Source: Flavipsychrobacter sp. (GTDB taxonomy: Bacteria; Bacteroidota; Bacteroidia; Chitinophagales; Chitinophagaceae). Taken from it: DNA of 56,336 nt. A program made the position numbers and the translations under genes. How positions within the stretch are numbered: the stretch's first letter is position 1; every line of letters begins with the position of its first letter. Location: positions 1 to 56,336 of the forward strand of contig JAEUVZ010000012.1 in the NCBI GenBank assembly GCA_016786665.1, read 5' to 3'. Below, piece after piece: positions 1-8,515 of this stretch. A model generated the notes under the pieces. The model saw nothing but the letters and a program-made list of their open reading frames with translations. It did not search any database and was not told the DNA's origin.

Positions 1-203
1 TGCTGAGCTGCCAGTACAACGGTGAAGACATGAAGATCGCCTTTAACGCCAAGCTGATGATTGAAATGATCAACAACATGGACGGCGATGAAATGCAGGT
101 AGAGCTGAGCACTCCTACGCGTGCCGGTATCTTCCGCCCGATGGAAAAAGGTGACAATGAAGATGTGCTGATGCTGCTGATGCCATTGATGGTAGGCGTG
201 TAA
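1..203 (+). CDS. dnaN: DNA polymerase III beta sliding clamp, C-terminal end (partial)
   Basis: The reading frame enters from the left edge (first full codon at base 3) and stops at 201-203, giving the last 66 residues of a beta clamp. Visible are the final clamp strands with NAKLMIEMINNM, the segment STPTRAGIFRP, and the hydrophobic end MLLMPLMVGV, which matches the usual closing strand (VMPMRL in E. coli). The clamp encircles DNA, tethers the replicase and binds partners in a hydrophobic pocket on its third domain, part of which lies in this fragment. The gene faces the aminotransferase on the other strand, and both end at a shared hairpin. The fragment is short, so the identification rests on domain-three similarity and the position of the stop. 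Confidence 0.85.
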   Translation, partial: LSCQYNGEDMKIAFNAKLMIEMINNMDGDEMQVELSTPTRAGIFRPMEKGDNEDVLMLLMPLMVGV

Positions 204-234
204 CTACCCGCCCCCTAACAGGGAACCAAAACAT

Positions 235-278
235 AAAACGAAAGCGCCTTTCAGACATCTGAAAGGCGCTTTCGTTTT
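235..278. terminator. Bidirectional intrinsic terminator (dnaN / aminotransferase)
   Basis: A perfect 20-bp inverted repeat (235-254 and 259-278) with a 4-base loop acat. The stem is GC-rich in the middle and flanked by AAAA on the left and TTTT on the right, so it can act in both directions between the convergent genes. Confidence 0.9.
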
Positions 279-337
279 ACCTTATGCGATTCATCCTATA
301 ATCTCTCAAATCTCAGCGTACCGGCAGACAGGCCTGT

Positions 338-1591
338 TCAGACGAGCTTTGCGAGGGCGGCTTCCAGCTGGGAAAACATTTGCGGTATCTCTTCCATCTT
401 CGCTGTGCCTACACTAAGGCGATACCAAGGGGATTTTTTATCGGCGCCGAATGCATAGAAGGGCACTATCGCCAACTTGGCCTCTGATAGCAGGTAGCTG
501 GTCACATCGGCCTGGGTTTGCAGCACGGTATCACCATGCTTCATGCCCGCTACATCTATCTTAATAGTCAGGTACATGGCGGCCTGTGGTGCAATCGCGT
601 CTACCTTATAGCCCTTTGCCCTCAGCTCCTGCATGCCCTGGTAAATGGTTTGCAAGCGGATCTCCAGCCCGGCCTTAAATGTGCGCAGGTACGCTTCTAT
701 CGCTTCGCCATCCTGTAAGAAGGCAGCGGCTGCCTGTTGCTCGGCCATAGGAGCCCACGCGCCTATATGGCTGAGGAGGGCTTTCATCTTAGCTATCACG
801 TGCGACGGGCCCAGCGACCAGCCTACCCGCAGACCGGTAGCCGAGAATGACTTGGAGAGCCCATCGATAAAAATGGTGTACTCTTTCATTTCCGGCCGGA
901 GGCTGACGGGGTTATGATGCACATTATCTCCGTAGGTGAGTGTAAAGTACATCTGGTCGAACATTACGTACAACTTCTTCCCATCACCGCGCTTGCGGTT
1001 TTCCTCCAGCACCAGGTCGCAGATGCGCTCCAGGGCTTCCTTTTGCAAGGTGGTGCCCGTTGGGTTCTGAGGGGTGCACAGGCACAGCAACGCCGCGCCG
1101 GGGATGTGTGGCGCTATGTCCGTGGCCAGCGGCATAAAATTGTTTTCGGGAGCTGCGTCCACCACGCAGTGTTCCCCATCGTTCAGGTGTACGTAGTGAT
1201 TGTTGTTCCAGGAAGGAACAGCATAAATTACCTTATCGCCCCTGTCTACTATGCAACGGAACAGGGAGTATATGAGCGGACGTCCTCCGCTGGCTATGAG
1301 CACCTCACCGGGCTGATAGCTGATACCGAGCTGGTGCTGTATAAAGCCAGCTACCGCCTTGCGCAGCCCGAGAACACCATCGCCCGGGGGATAGTTGGTG
1401 TACTTCTCCCTGTATGCTTTTACGATTCCCTCTTCCAGCTCCGCGGGGATGGGAAATATAGCCGGGTCAAAATCGCCGATGGTGTAATTGTATATTTTCT
1501 CTCCCTGGCTGATTCGGGTGTTTATCTCGTTGCCCAGGCGGACAATCTCCGACCCGATCAGCGTTTCGGCCAGGTGGCTTAGTTGGCTCAT
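338..1591 (-). CDS. Class I/II PLP-dependent aminotransferase
   Basis: A 417-residue fold-type I aminotransferase. Visible are the glycine-rich cofactor region ASGGRPLIYSLF (about 100-111), the substrate/PLP motif TPQNPTG (Asn176), the FDQMY segment near 211-215 and the lysine motif DGLSKSFSATGLRVG with Lys247 as the Schiff-base residue. The family moves amino groups between amino acids and 2-oxoacids in the cytoplasm. The substrate cannot be read from sequence; aspartate or aromatic amino acids are likeliest. ATG at 1589-1591 fits a perfect -7 box just upstream. The gene is monocistronic between two hairpins. Confidence 0.85.
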   Translation of the reverse strand: MSQLSHLAETLIGSEIVRLGNEINTRISQGEKIYNYTIGDFDPAIFPIPAELEEGIVKAYREKYTNYPPGDGVLGLRKAVAGFIQHQLGISYQPGEVLIASGGRPLIYSLFRCIVDRGDKVIYAVPSWNNNHYVHLNDGEHCVVDAAPENNFMPLATDIAPHIPGAALLCLCTPQNPTGTTLQKEALERICDLVLEENRKRGDGKKLYVMFDQMYFTLTYGDNVHHNPVSLRPEMKEYTIFIDGLSKSFSATGLRVGWSLGPSHVIAKMKALLSHIGAWAPMAEQQAAAAFLQDGEAIEAYLRTFKAGLEIRLQTIYQGMQELRAKGYKVDAIAPQAAMYLTIKIDVAGMKHGDTVLQTQADVTSYLLSEAKLAIVPFYAFGADKKSPWYRLSVGTAKMEEIPQMFSQLEAALAKLV

Positions 1592-1612
1592 AATTCAGAA
1601 TATTGCGAAAGA

Positions 1613-1620
1613 CAAAGATA
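1613..1620 (-). promoter_or_regulatory. Promoter -7 box for the aminotransferase
   Basis: TATCTTTG on the minus strand, an exact match to the Bacteroidota TAnnTTTG element, 21 bases upstream of the ATG. No convincing -33 TTG was seen. Confidence 0.6.
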
Positions 1621-1640
1621 GCGGGTAGGATACGTATATA

Positions 1641-1671
1641 AAAGAGGTTGCCGCCCTGGGGAGCGGCAACC
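1641..1671 (-). terminator. Intrinsic terminator of the macroglobulin gene
   Basis: A 9-bp stem (1646-1654 with 1663-1671) and 8-base loop, followed on the minus strand by CTCTTTTAT. It lies just past the 3' end of the macroglobulin gene. Confidence 0.7.
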
Positions 1672-1698
1672 CATTGCAGGCCAGGACTGAAAATCCGG

Positions 1699-4600
1699 CT
1701 ATTTTACTTTTACCCTGAAGCCCTCACTATGGCTGCTGAACTCAGGCGCATACATACATTGTATGGTAGCAATGCCGTTAGAGAAGTCCCCTTTGTTGGT
1801 CACAAACATCGGGTACTCAAAAACATACTTGCCTTTAGGCAACCTTCCAAAGAAGAAGTTGCTGGAAACATCTTTAGTAGACTCGTAGTAGCCGAGGCCA
1901 TCCTGGTAGCGGTAACCACTCAAAACATTCACCGGCTCGAAACAGGAGGCGCGCATGTCTTTCAGGTGCACATACTCCATATCCCTGTCTACTGTTATTT
2001 CAATGCGAGCCTTTACCTTATCCCCTATCGCCAGGGAATTGCCGTCGGTGATTTCCTGGAGCTCCGGCCCGCGATTGGTGTTGCGCTCTATAAAGAGCTG
2101 TTTCTTCACTACCAAAGGAGTAGCCGCGGACGTAATTTTATCCATCTGCTCAAAATACTGCCAGTATACCGCTCCCCAGGAGGTACTGTGGGCGTTGTCC
2201 TGCACCGTTACTTTGATGTTGCCCATGCCCGGCTTAACCTGCTCGCCGGTGTAGGCTGTTTTGAAATAGCCTGTGCCCGCCTGTGTTTTAATTTCCGTGC
2301 TCTTTATGGTTTCGGCGCCCATCTGCACCGTCACCCTGGGTTCATTATTCAGCCACTCCGAGCCGTTCAGCAACAACGCATAACAGGCGTCCGCAGTAGC
2401 CTTGGTGGTATGCCAGTTCTGCGTTTGTTTCTGCTTCAGCAACCATACCTTCATCTGGTCTATATCCGCCGTATCTTTTGCCACTTCCGCAAAGCACTCA
2501 ATGAGCAGCGACTGTGCTTCGACAGGAGCCTCGTACCACCAGTAGCTATAGCCGGGCTTCATCCAGCTCATACCCAGCTCCTCCTTCTTCATTGCTGTTT
2601 CTTTGAGAGATGCTATTATATCGGGTGGCTGCTTGTTATCCTTGTAACGATGCAGCGACAAGGCTATCATCCCCTTCATGTACGCATTGAACCGGGGCCA
2701 GTATTTAGCGGCCTGTCCTTTATAGTAATTAAATGCCACCTGGTTGGCCTTATCTACCGGCTGGCTGTAAAAACTACGCATATAGAGATACTGTACTTCG
2801 AAATAGCCAATATTCTGCTGGTCAAGCTTTACTTTATTTTTAACCAGGTTATCGTAATCTTCTTTTATTTTCCTGTCCAGGTAGGGCAGTGCCTTTTCTA
2901 CCACCTCGTTCATGTTTCCTTTCTTGTCAGAGATGCCTAAATGCCCGAGGCGCCCCATACCCGTAAGAATGTACTGTGTAATATACCTGTCGGGGTACAT
3001 ACCATTAAACCACGGGAAGGCCCCTTCCGGCAACTGCATATCTTTCAGCTTACGCATGGTGGCGTTCAGGCCACGGGACAGCTTATGTGTTTCAAATAGC
3101 TGTGCAATGCGCTTCTTCTGTTCTGTTTCGTTTTTTGCTTCCATTACCCACGGTGTTTCTTCCAGCAGGGCTGTTTTGAGCTCCTGGTTCTTTTCCAGGT
3201 TGGACAGCAATGCTTCGGTAGACTCTGTTTCCCACTTGCGGAAGATAGCTTCGATTTTAGGCGACTGCTCTACTATATGTGCCGCCAGCGCGTTGGCGTA
3301 GAAACGGTTAAAAGTTTGCTCCGCGCACTCGTAGGGATACTCCATCAGGTAGGGCAACGCCTGTACCGCATACCAGGCAGGGTTGCCCGTGTACTCCAAT
3401 GTGAGTTTGTATTGCGATAGCGTTTTGCTGGTGTCGGAGTTTTTCAGCTTAGCGAAGCTAAAGTCCTTTGTCCCGTTTCCGTGTATCCACAGGGGCATGG
3501 TTTCCGTCACCATCATGCGGTTGCTCACCACGGGCAGGGCGTTCTCTTCTCCATCCGAGAAGTTTCCTGCACGTGCCATGATACGAACAATGACCGGCTC
3601 GTACATGCTTTCCGGTACGGTTACCTTCCAGGTGGCACTAGTGCTTTCCCCTTTCTGCACTTTGAACGGAACCGTTGTCTCCCTCAAGCGAAACGGGATA
3701 TCTACCGGCTGCATGGTGAGCGCATTGAGGAACGACAGCGTAGCAGTGCCCTCCAGGTCTTTGTCGCTGAGGTTGCTGATTTTGGTGCTTATCTCCAGTT
3801 CATCGTTCTGGCGTATAAAACGAGGCAGCCCCGGCACTACCATTAGGTCCTTCTGCGTTTTCACCCTACCCTCCAGCATACCGGTCTTCATATCGGTAGT
3901 GTGCGCCATGGCCATGAACTTCCACTCTGTGAGCGCTTCGGGTATGGTAAACTCTATGCGGACATTCCCGTTGGCATCTGTGCGCAATTGCGGATAAAAA
4001 AATGCCGTTTCGTTGAGGTTGGTGCGGATGGCTACATTATTATCGGGTGCTGCCGCGCCGCCCTCATTTATCCCGGCTTGTACGTTACTTGCCTTGTCTT
4101 CGCTTTCGCTCCGCTCTTTCTTATTGGCATTTGCCGTAACCGGTGGGGTAAACTTAAGTGACGGCGCTGCCGCAGGAACTGCTTCGGCCGCATCCTCGTA
4201 TACCGCTCCCGCACCTGAGCGGGAAACGGACCGGTACCGCAGATGATAGAGGTATTGACCATAATCTCCCAATAGGAATATCTGGTCGTACCGCTTATCA
4301 TATCCCGGTATACCCTCTTGCGAATAATAGTCCAGCTGCATTCCATCTTCGGTACCGAAGCCCATATTCACATTCCAGTATGCACGATTGTGTACATAAG
4401 GGAACAGCGACATGCCTCCCCATGCATGGGGCTTGAATGCATCGAGCGAGGCATCGTACATTCCGGCCACCATTTCCGCGGCTACCTTTTCCTTATTCGG
4501 ACCGCTCACTACCATTGTCCAGGTTTCCTTCTGGCCCGGGAGCAACTTATCACGGTGTGTTTCCCAACTTACCTGCAGGTTCTTATTACTCCAGGGCACT

Positions 4601-7600
4601 GATACAGTGGCAGTTTGCTGGTACACCCGGTTTTCCTTTACTGTAATATAGCTTACCACTACGCCTCCCCGGTCGGCTTCTGATAGCTGGCGAGTCCAGG
4701 CGAAGGGCTTATTGTAGTTTATTTGTTTGGTGGCCATGTGGGTCTCCATATCGGTCTCCTGCTGCAGGAGATGCAGTTCCGGGTAGCCACTTACCACCTG
4801 CACTTTTGCCTGCTGCCCCGGCTCCCTTGACTGGCTGTGGGGTGTGAGCATCAAGGCTTCGGACAGGGTTCCATTATTTCGTTCGTCCCATACCTGTACA
4901 TATTTTTTCTCCACTACCTGCATACCGCTTTTATCCTGCGCCTGCATCTCTACTACATACCAACCATTGCGGCTCCATATGCCACTACCCACTACCAGGC
5001 GGCCATCTTCCTGGCTCACCAGTTGTTTCTCGTATACCTGAGTGCCTTTCTCCCAGGCAAGATGGCTTGCCTCTTCACGGTATTCATCGTTGGGGAAGTA
5101 TTGGCGGAAAGTAGCTTCGTCCATCACGTACTGGTCGGGGGCCTCCCACATCCGTTTGCGAAGTACGGAAGCCGGCGCCTTCAACAACGATATGCGCACG
5201 TTGACCTCTGTCTTTACATACTGGCCGTTCAGGTTCTGCGCCCGCACATAAAGCGTGTCCAGGCTGGCGGGGGTAGCCCTTTGCGGTAATGCTGCCTGCA
5301 GTTGTACCGACGTGTAACCAGCATTAAAGCTTTGGCTGCTGCTTCTAGTCTCTCCGTTCAGGTCAGTTACATCTGCATACACTGTGTAGTGAAAGGTGGG
5401 CATCGTGCTTTTATCTACCGAAAGGTCGGGAGTTGCTGTAAACGGCACCGTAAACGTCCCACCTTTACCGGTTATGGTTGTTCCGTTGGCAATTTCCGCT
5501 TCCGTAAAGCTTTGGTTGCCGTAGTACCTCCAAAACAACCAGTAGTAGGGGAATACGACGTTGCGCACTACTCTATACTTTACCGCAGCTCCGTCTACCC
5601 GGTTACCGGCGTATGCCTCTGCCTTTCCCGTCATTTTTATCTCATCATTGAGCGCATAAGTCCCCTTCAACGCATCGAACGATACGAAGAATTTCGGGCG
5701 TTTGTATTCCTCTACAGAAACGTATGCGCTCCCGTTATTACTACCAATCCTCATCTGCCCCGTGAGGCCACTTTCCGGCGTAGTGAATTTGCCGGTGAAC
5801 GAACCAAACTCATTGGTCTTTACCTGCACAGAGGTGATCTTTTGCCCATTGGCATCATAGAAAACGACTTCCTGTTCCTGGTTGGCAACTACATCGTTAC
5901 TCTTTCCCTTCCTGGAAGTGCTCACCACGACGCCTTTAAAGTAAATGGTTTGGCCGGGACGGTAAAGACTACGGTCGGTAAAAAAGAACGTACGTTGCGT
6001 AGTACGCTCTTCCTGCTCCCGGGTGCCCGTAAGGCTGAAATAATTATAGTGATATAAATGCTCGTTCCCGGAGTGCACTACCACACCATTGTATGAATCG
6101 TGGTCATTTGCCTTATTAGTAAATGAACCATCGGGACCAGTAGTGAACGTCTCGGTCTTCACCCGGTCGTAATCATAGGTTTTTCGGTTATACACCTCTT
6201 TATAAAGCTCCACTTTTGCATTAGCTATGGGCTTGCCCGTTTTACGATGCAACACGAAGCCCTTGCCACCCCCGGTGTAACCAGAGGAAGAAATGAGACT
6301 CACTGATGAGACCTGGAATGGTGTATAGTGTATAATATTGCGGCCTTCCTGAAATGAGCTTTCCGAGCTGGCGATGACAGCATATATTCCGGGGGGCATA
6401 GCATCTACCTTTATCTCCGCAGCGTGCATATCCAGGTCTTCGGTACCGGGCAACTTCTCGCTCCATGTCTTTAAAGGGGGCGTTTTCAGTAATTTGTCCT
6501 TCCACTTTTCGTCATTGTACCGGGATGAGGCGAGGCGATATTCTTCGGCCGTCAGCGGGAGCACCCGGAAATATACAGTTTGCACGTTCCGGTAGGTAAG
6601 CAATAACCTTGAGGCCTCGCCGGGAAGCACCACATCTTCCGCCTTTACCGCCAGGTAGCGGAAATGCACCGCTTGCAGCTGCTGGCGCGCCAACAGCCCT
6701 CCTTCGCTCTCCGGGAAACGTGCCACTATGCTTTCCAGCTTCTTCTTTTGCGCTACATAGTCGTAGCGCGGACCGTCGCTGTAGTTGTCCGTTACGCTCT
6801 TCCTTCCTGCCTGTTGCGGCCGGAACATCTGCATGGCAATCTTATAAGAAGCCATGGCGGAAAGTGGATTGTTGCTGTACCGGTCCTCCAATTGTTTCAA
6901 AGCCGCTACATATAACTCCTGCTTACGTGGATGTACTGAATGCTGAAAAATAAAATCAAGGCGATGCAAATCGGCGTCTATCAACGCGTCTGGCGAAGCG
7001 TCTTCTATATGCATGGAAAGTATCTGCTGGTAAAGCTTTAATGCTCTCCACTGCATAGAAGCAGTGTCCTCGCTACTAAAGTTCTTCTTAATAAAAGCCG
7101 GTGCCGCGGCAAACGCCGCTTCATCGTCCATAACAAAGGCAAAGGTGGGGCTGGTTACGTCCTTCTCGTCGTTCTGGTAATATGCCAGTGCACGGAAAGC
7201 CAGCAAATCGAATAAGGTGGGGCGGAGATTCCGGGTATTGGCGCCTTTTTCGAGCACCGGGTCGTAATCGGAGATCCGGACATTTTTCAGCTCTTCTGCC
7301 CGGGCAAGAGAAGCATCGTATAAGGAAGCAGTCTTGCTAAAGAAGCGAGAGGCATCCCATTGTTCCAAGTCGTCCAGTTGCTTCTCGTTGCCAACCCGTG
7401 TGCGGCCCAGAATTTTCCAGCGATTTTGCGCATAATAGCTCCAATAGAGTTGGGCGGCGATGCTTTGCCAGACCGCCTTCACGGGAAAAGGCGTAGTGGC
7501 CGCTTCCCGTTCGGCGCGGAGGATGGCATCGCGGGCGGCGTCTTCATTCTTCTGAAAATCACCTTTCACGAGATAGAGCTGCGCTTTCAGCATCTGTACC

Positions 7601-7782
7601 TGCTGGTTGTTGGCCTTTGCCTGGCGATAGACCTCGTCCAGTATCTTTCCTGCCGACTCCGGGAAACCCCGGTCCAGCAGCGAGTCGGCCTGCCTCCACT
7701 CACGCGCATATAGTTCATTGTTTTCCTGCCCAGAAGCAAGGAACGGAAAAAGGGAGCAAAGCAGCACCAGGTATTTCTTCAT
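1699..7782 (-). CDS. Alpha-2-macroglobulin family protein with thioester motif
   Basis: A 2027-residue secreted protein and the largest gene here. The ATG at 7782 gives a clean signal peptide (MKKYLVLLCSLFPFLASGQ); an upstream in-frame Met at 7818 would add residues covering the promoter. The N-terminal third is helical and repeat-like. The MG2 signature FFFTDRSLYRPGQTIYFKG follows, then the A2M domain (NETAFFYPQLRTDANGN) and the thioester site YPYECAEQTF with Cys1486 and Gln1489. Bacterial homologues are proposed to trap proteases covalently in the envelope. Most bacterial ones read CLEQ; here it is CAEQ, still C-x-E-Q. No lipobox is present, and no penicillin-binding protein 1C gene, a frequent partner, lies in the window. 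Confidence 0.92.
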   Translation of the reverse strand: MKKYLVLLCSLFPFLASGQENNELYAREWRQADSLLDRGFPESAGKILDEVYRQAKANNQQVQMLKAQLYLVKGDFQKNEDAARDAILRAEREAATTPFPVKAVWQSIAAQLYWSYYAQNRWKILGRTRVGNEKQLDDLEQWDASRFFSKTASLYDASLARAEELKNVRISDYDPVLEKGANTRNLRPTLFDLLAFRALAYYQNDEKDVTSPTFAFVMDDEAAFAAAPAFIKKNFSSEDTASMQWRALKLYQQILSMHIEDASPDALIDADLHRLDFIFQHSVHPRKQELYVAALKQLEDRYSNNPLSAMASYKIAMQMFRPQQAGRKSVTDNYSDGPRYDYVAQKKKLESIVARFPESEGGLLARQQLQAVHFRYLAVKAEDVVLPGEASRLLLTYRNVQTVYFRVLPLTAEEYRLASSRYNDEKWKDKLLKTPPLKTWSEKLPGTEDLDMHAAEIKVDAMPPGIYAVIASSESSFQEGRNIIHYTPFQVSSVSLISSSGYTGGGKGFVLHRKTGKPIANAKVELYKEVYNRKTYDYDRVKTETFTTGPDGSFTNKANDHDSYNGVVVHSGNEHLYHYNYFSLTGTREQEERTTQRTFFFTDRSLYRPGQTIYFKGVVVSTSRKGKSNDVVANQEQEVVFYDANGQKITSVQVKTNEFGSFTGKFTTPESGLTGQMRIGSNNGSAYVSVEEYKRPKFFVSFDALKGTYALNDEIKMTGKAEAYAGNRVDGAAVKYRVVRNVVFPYYWLFWRYYGNQSFTEAEIANGTTITGKGGTFTVPFTATPDLSVDKSTMPTFHYTVYADVTDLNGETRSSSQSFNAGYTSVQLQAALPQRATPASLDTLYVRAQNLNGQYVKTEVNVRISLLKAPASVLRKRMWEAPDQYVMDEATFRQYFPNDEYREEASHLAWEKGTQVYEKQLVSQEDGRLVVGSGIWSRNGWYVVEMQAQDKSGMQVVEKKYVQVWDERNNGTLSEALMLTPHSQSREPGQQAKVQVVSGYPELHLLQQETDMETHMATKQINYNKPFAWTRQLSEADRGGVVVSYITVKENRVYQQTATVSVPWSNKNLQVSWETHRDKLLPGQKETWTMVVSGPNKEKVAAEMVAGMYDASLDAFKPHAWGGMSLFPYVHNRAYWNVNMGFGTEDGMQLDYYSQEGIPGYDKRYDQIFLLGDYGQYLYHLRYRSVSRSGAGAVYEDAAEAVPAAAPSLKFTPPVTANANKKERSESEDKASNVQAGINEGGAAAPDNNVAIRTNLNETAFFYPQLRTDANGNVRIEFTIPEALTEWKFMAMAHTTDMKTGMLEGRVKTQKDLMVVPGLPRFIRQNDELEISTKISNLSDKDLEGTATLSFLNALTMQPVDIPFRLRETTVPFKVQKGESTSATWKVTVPESMYEPVIVRIMARAGNFSDGEENALPVVSNRMMVTETMPLWIHGNGTKDFSFAKLKNSDTSKTLSQYKLTLEYTGNPAWYAVQALPYLMEYPYECAEQTFNRFYANALAAHIVEQSPKIEAIFRKWETESTEALLSNLEKNQELKTALLEETPWVMEAKNETEQKKRIAQLFETHKLSRGLNATMRKLKDMQLPEGAFPWFNGMYPDRYITQYILTGMGRLGHLGISDKKGNMNEVVEKALPYLDRKIKEDYDNLVKNKVKLDQQNIGYFEVQYLYMRSFYSQPVDKANQVAFNYYKGQAAKYWPRFNAYMKGMIALSLHRYKDNKQPPDIIASLKETAMKKEELGMSWMKPGYSYWWYEAPVEAQSLLIECFAEVAKDTADIDQMKVWLLKQKQTQNWHTTKATADACYALLLNGSEWLNNEPRVTVQMGAETIKSTEIKTQAGTGYFKTAYTGEQVKPGMGNIKVTVQDNAHSTSWGAVYWQYFEQMDKITSAATPLVVKKQLFIERNTNRGPELQEITDGNSLAIGDKVKARIEITVDRDMEYVHLKDMRASCFEPVNVLSGYRYQDGLGYYESTKDVSSNFFFGRLPKGKYVFEYPMFVTNKGDFSNGIATIQCMYAPEFSSHSEGFRVKVK

Positions 7783-7802
7783 AAGTGTAACTGTTCGTAA
7801 AG

Positions 7803-7829
7803 CAAAGATAGAACGCAAAAAACGTGCAA
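7803..7829 (-). promoter_or_regulatory. Promoter for the macroglobulin gene
   Basis: A perfect -7 box TATCTTTG (complement of 7803-7810), with a TTG 16 bases further upstream (complement of 7827-7829). The box is 20 bases from the ATG at 7782 and supports that start. Confidence 0.65.
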
Positions 7830-7880
7830 TTCCATACGGATTACCCCTTATCGGGTGAAGTTTAACATTGATCAGCTCCC

Positions 7881-8043
7881 TAATTTTGGTGATAATGTTT
7901 GAGATGGTTTCATATAGGGCCGGTTTTTACCGGTCCTCTTTACAGAGTAGTGAGTCATCCGATAATAAGTCGTTTTTGTGTCAACTTATTTCAGGACGAG
8001 ACATAGAAAACAGAAAAGCCTTACAGGAATGTAAGGCTTTTTT
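7881..8043 (+). ncRNA. Candidate structured small RNA with own promoter and terminator
   Basis: A perfect TAATTTTG -7 box at 7881-7888 would start a transcript near 7893. Downstream is a 9-bp hairpin (7916-7924 with 7929-7937, loop tttt, one G-T pair), then a 7-bp hairpin (7964-7970 with 7984-7990). A strong terminator follows: stem 8018-8025 with 8030-8037, loop ggaa, then TTTTTT. The transcript would be about 150 nt. The only long frame across it reads straight through the terminator, so it looks non-coding. It is not a leader, because the next gene downstream is on the other strand. The layout is visible; expression and function are inferred, and no known RNA family is recognised. Confidence 0.45.
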
Positions 8044-8326
8044 CATTTCGTGGCTGCCTGCGCGAAGCACGGCTTCCTTTACCCCTATTGAAACGAAAGC
8101 TCGTTATGGTGATGAAAAAGGTGCAACAATATAGCACGTTTGACGATTATTTCCAATTGCGACTTGACGTACATACCTACCGGGGCACGAAATAGCTCCT
8201 TATTTGTTCCCACACTAAGTTCCAACTAACCACAACTGCCACAGAAATGGCTACCCGGGGCCAGCCTGGAAGGGAATAGCTAAATATACCTGGCGGCAAG
8301 CTATTCTCCGCCAAACCGGTAACAGA
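8044..8326. other. Gap without a supported gene
   Basis: No frame here has domain or family support. A 29-codon plus-strand frame (8106-8195) exists but has no promoter or relatives I recognise. A weak 6-bp stem near 8290-8315 could end a minus-strand transcript carrying the small membrane peptide next to it. Confidence 0.5.
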
Positions 8327-8419
8327 CTAGTAACCAGGGTGTTTGATGTGGTGGATGGTGAAGATAACAGCACCAGCAAACACGAGAAAGATAACAGCAA
8401 TGATAATGTAAGCCAGCAT
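8327..8419 (-). CDS. Putative 30-residue single-pass membrane peptide
   Basis: A 30-codon frame encodes one strongly hydrophobic helix (about residues 2-22: LAYIIIAVIFLVFAGAVIF) followed by a short His/Lys tail, TIHHIKHPGY. A near-consensus -7 box TCATTTTG (complement of 8446-8453, one mismatch) sits about 26 bases upstream, just beyond the terminator of the lipoprotein gene. The composition is that of a real transmembrane segment rather than random sequence, and no longer overlapping frame explains it. No family is recognised. It could be a small regulatory membrane protein or a toxin-like peptide; coding status is inferred from composition and context only. Confidence 0.4.
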   Translation of the reverse strand: MLAYIIIAVIFLVFAGAVIFTIHHIKHPGY

Positions 8420-8457
8420 AGAGGTAGTATTTCCACTACCGGCAACAAAATGATGCC

Positions 8458-8499
8458 ACAGCAAAGCGGGCGCCCATGACCGGACGCCCGCTTTGCTGT
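8458..8499 (-). terminator. Intrinsic terminator of the DUF4836 gene
   Basis: A perfect 15-bp stem (8458-8472 with 8485-8499) and 12-base loop, 17 bases past the stop of the DUF4836 gene. The T tract on the minus strand is weak. Confidence 0.75.
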
Positions 8500-8515
8500 T
8501 TGTTAGCGCACGCTA

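Noticed and set aside
7868-8134. 88-codon plus-strand frame in the gap after the macroglobulin gene
   Set aside because: It runs straight through a strong terminator hairpin with a T tract and has no domain-like composition; a small RNA explains the region better.
8106-8195. 29-codon plus-strand frame starting MVMKKVQQYSTFDDYF
   Set aside because: No promoter, no recognised relatives and unremarkable composition. It may be chance.
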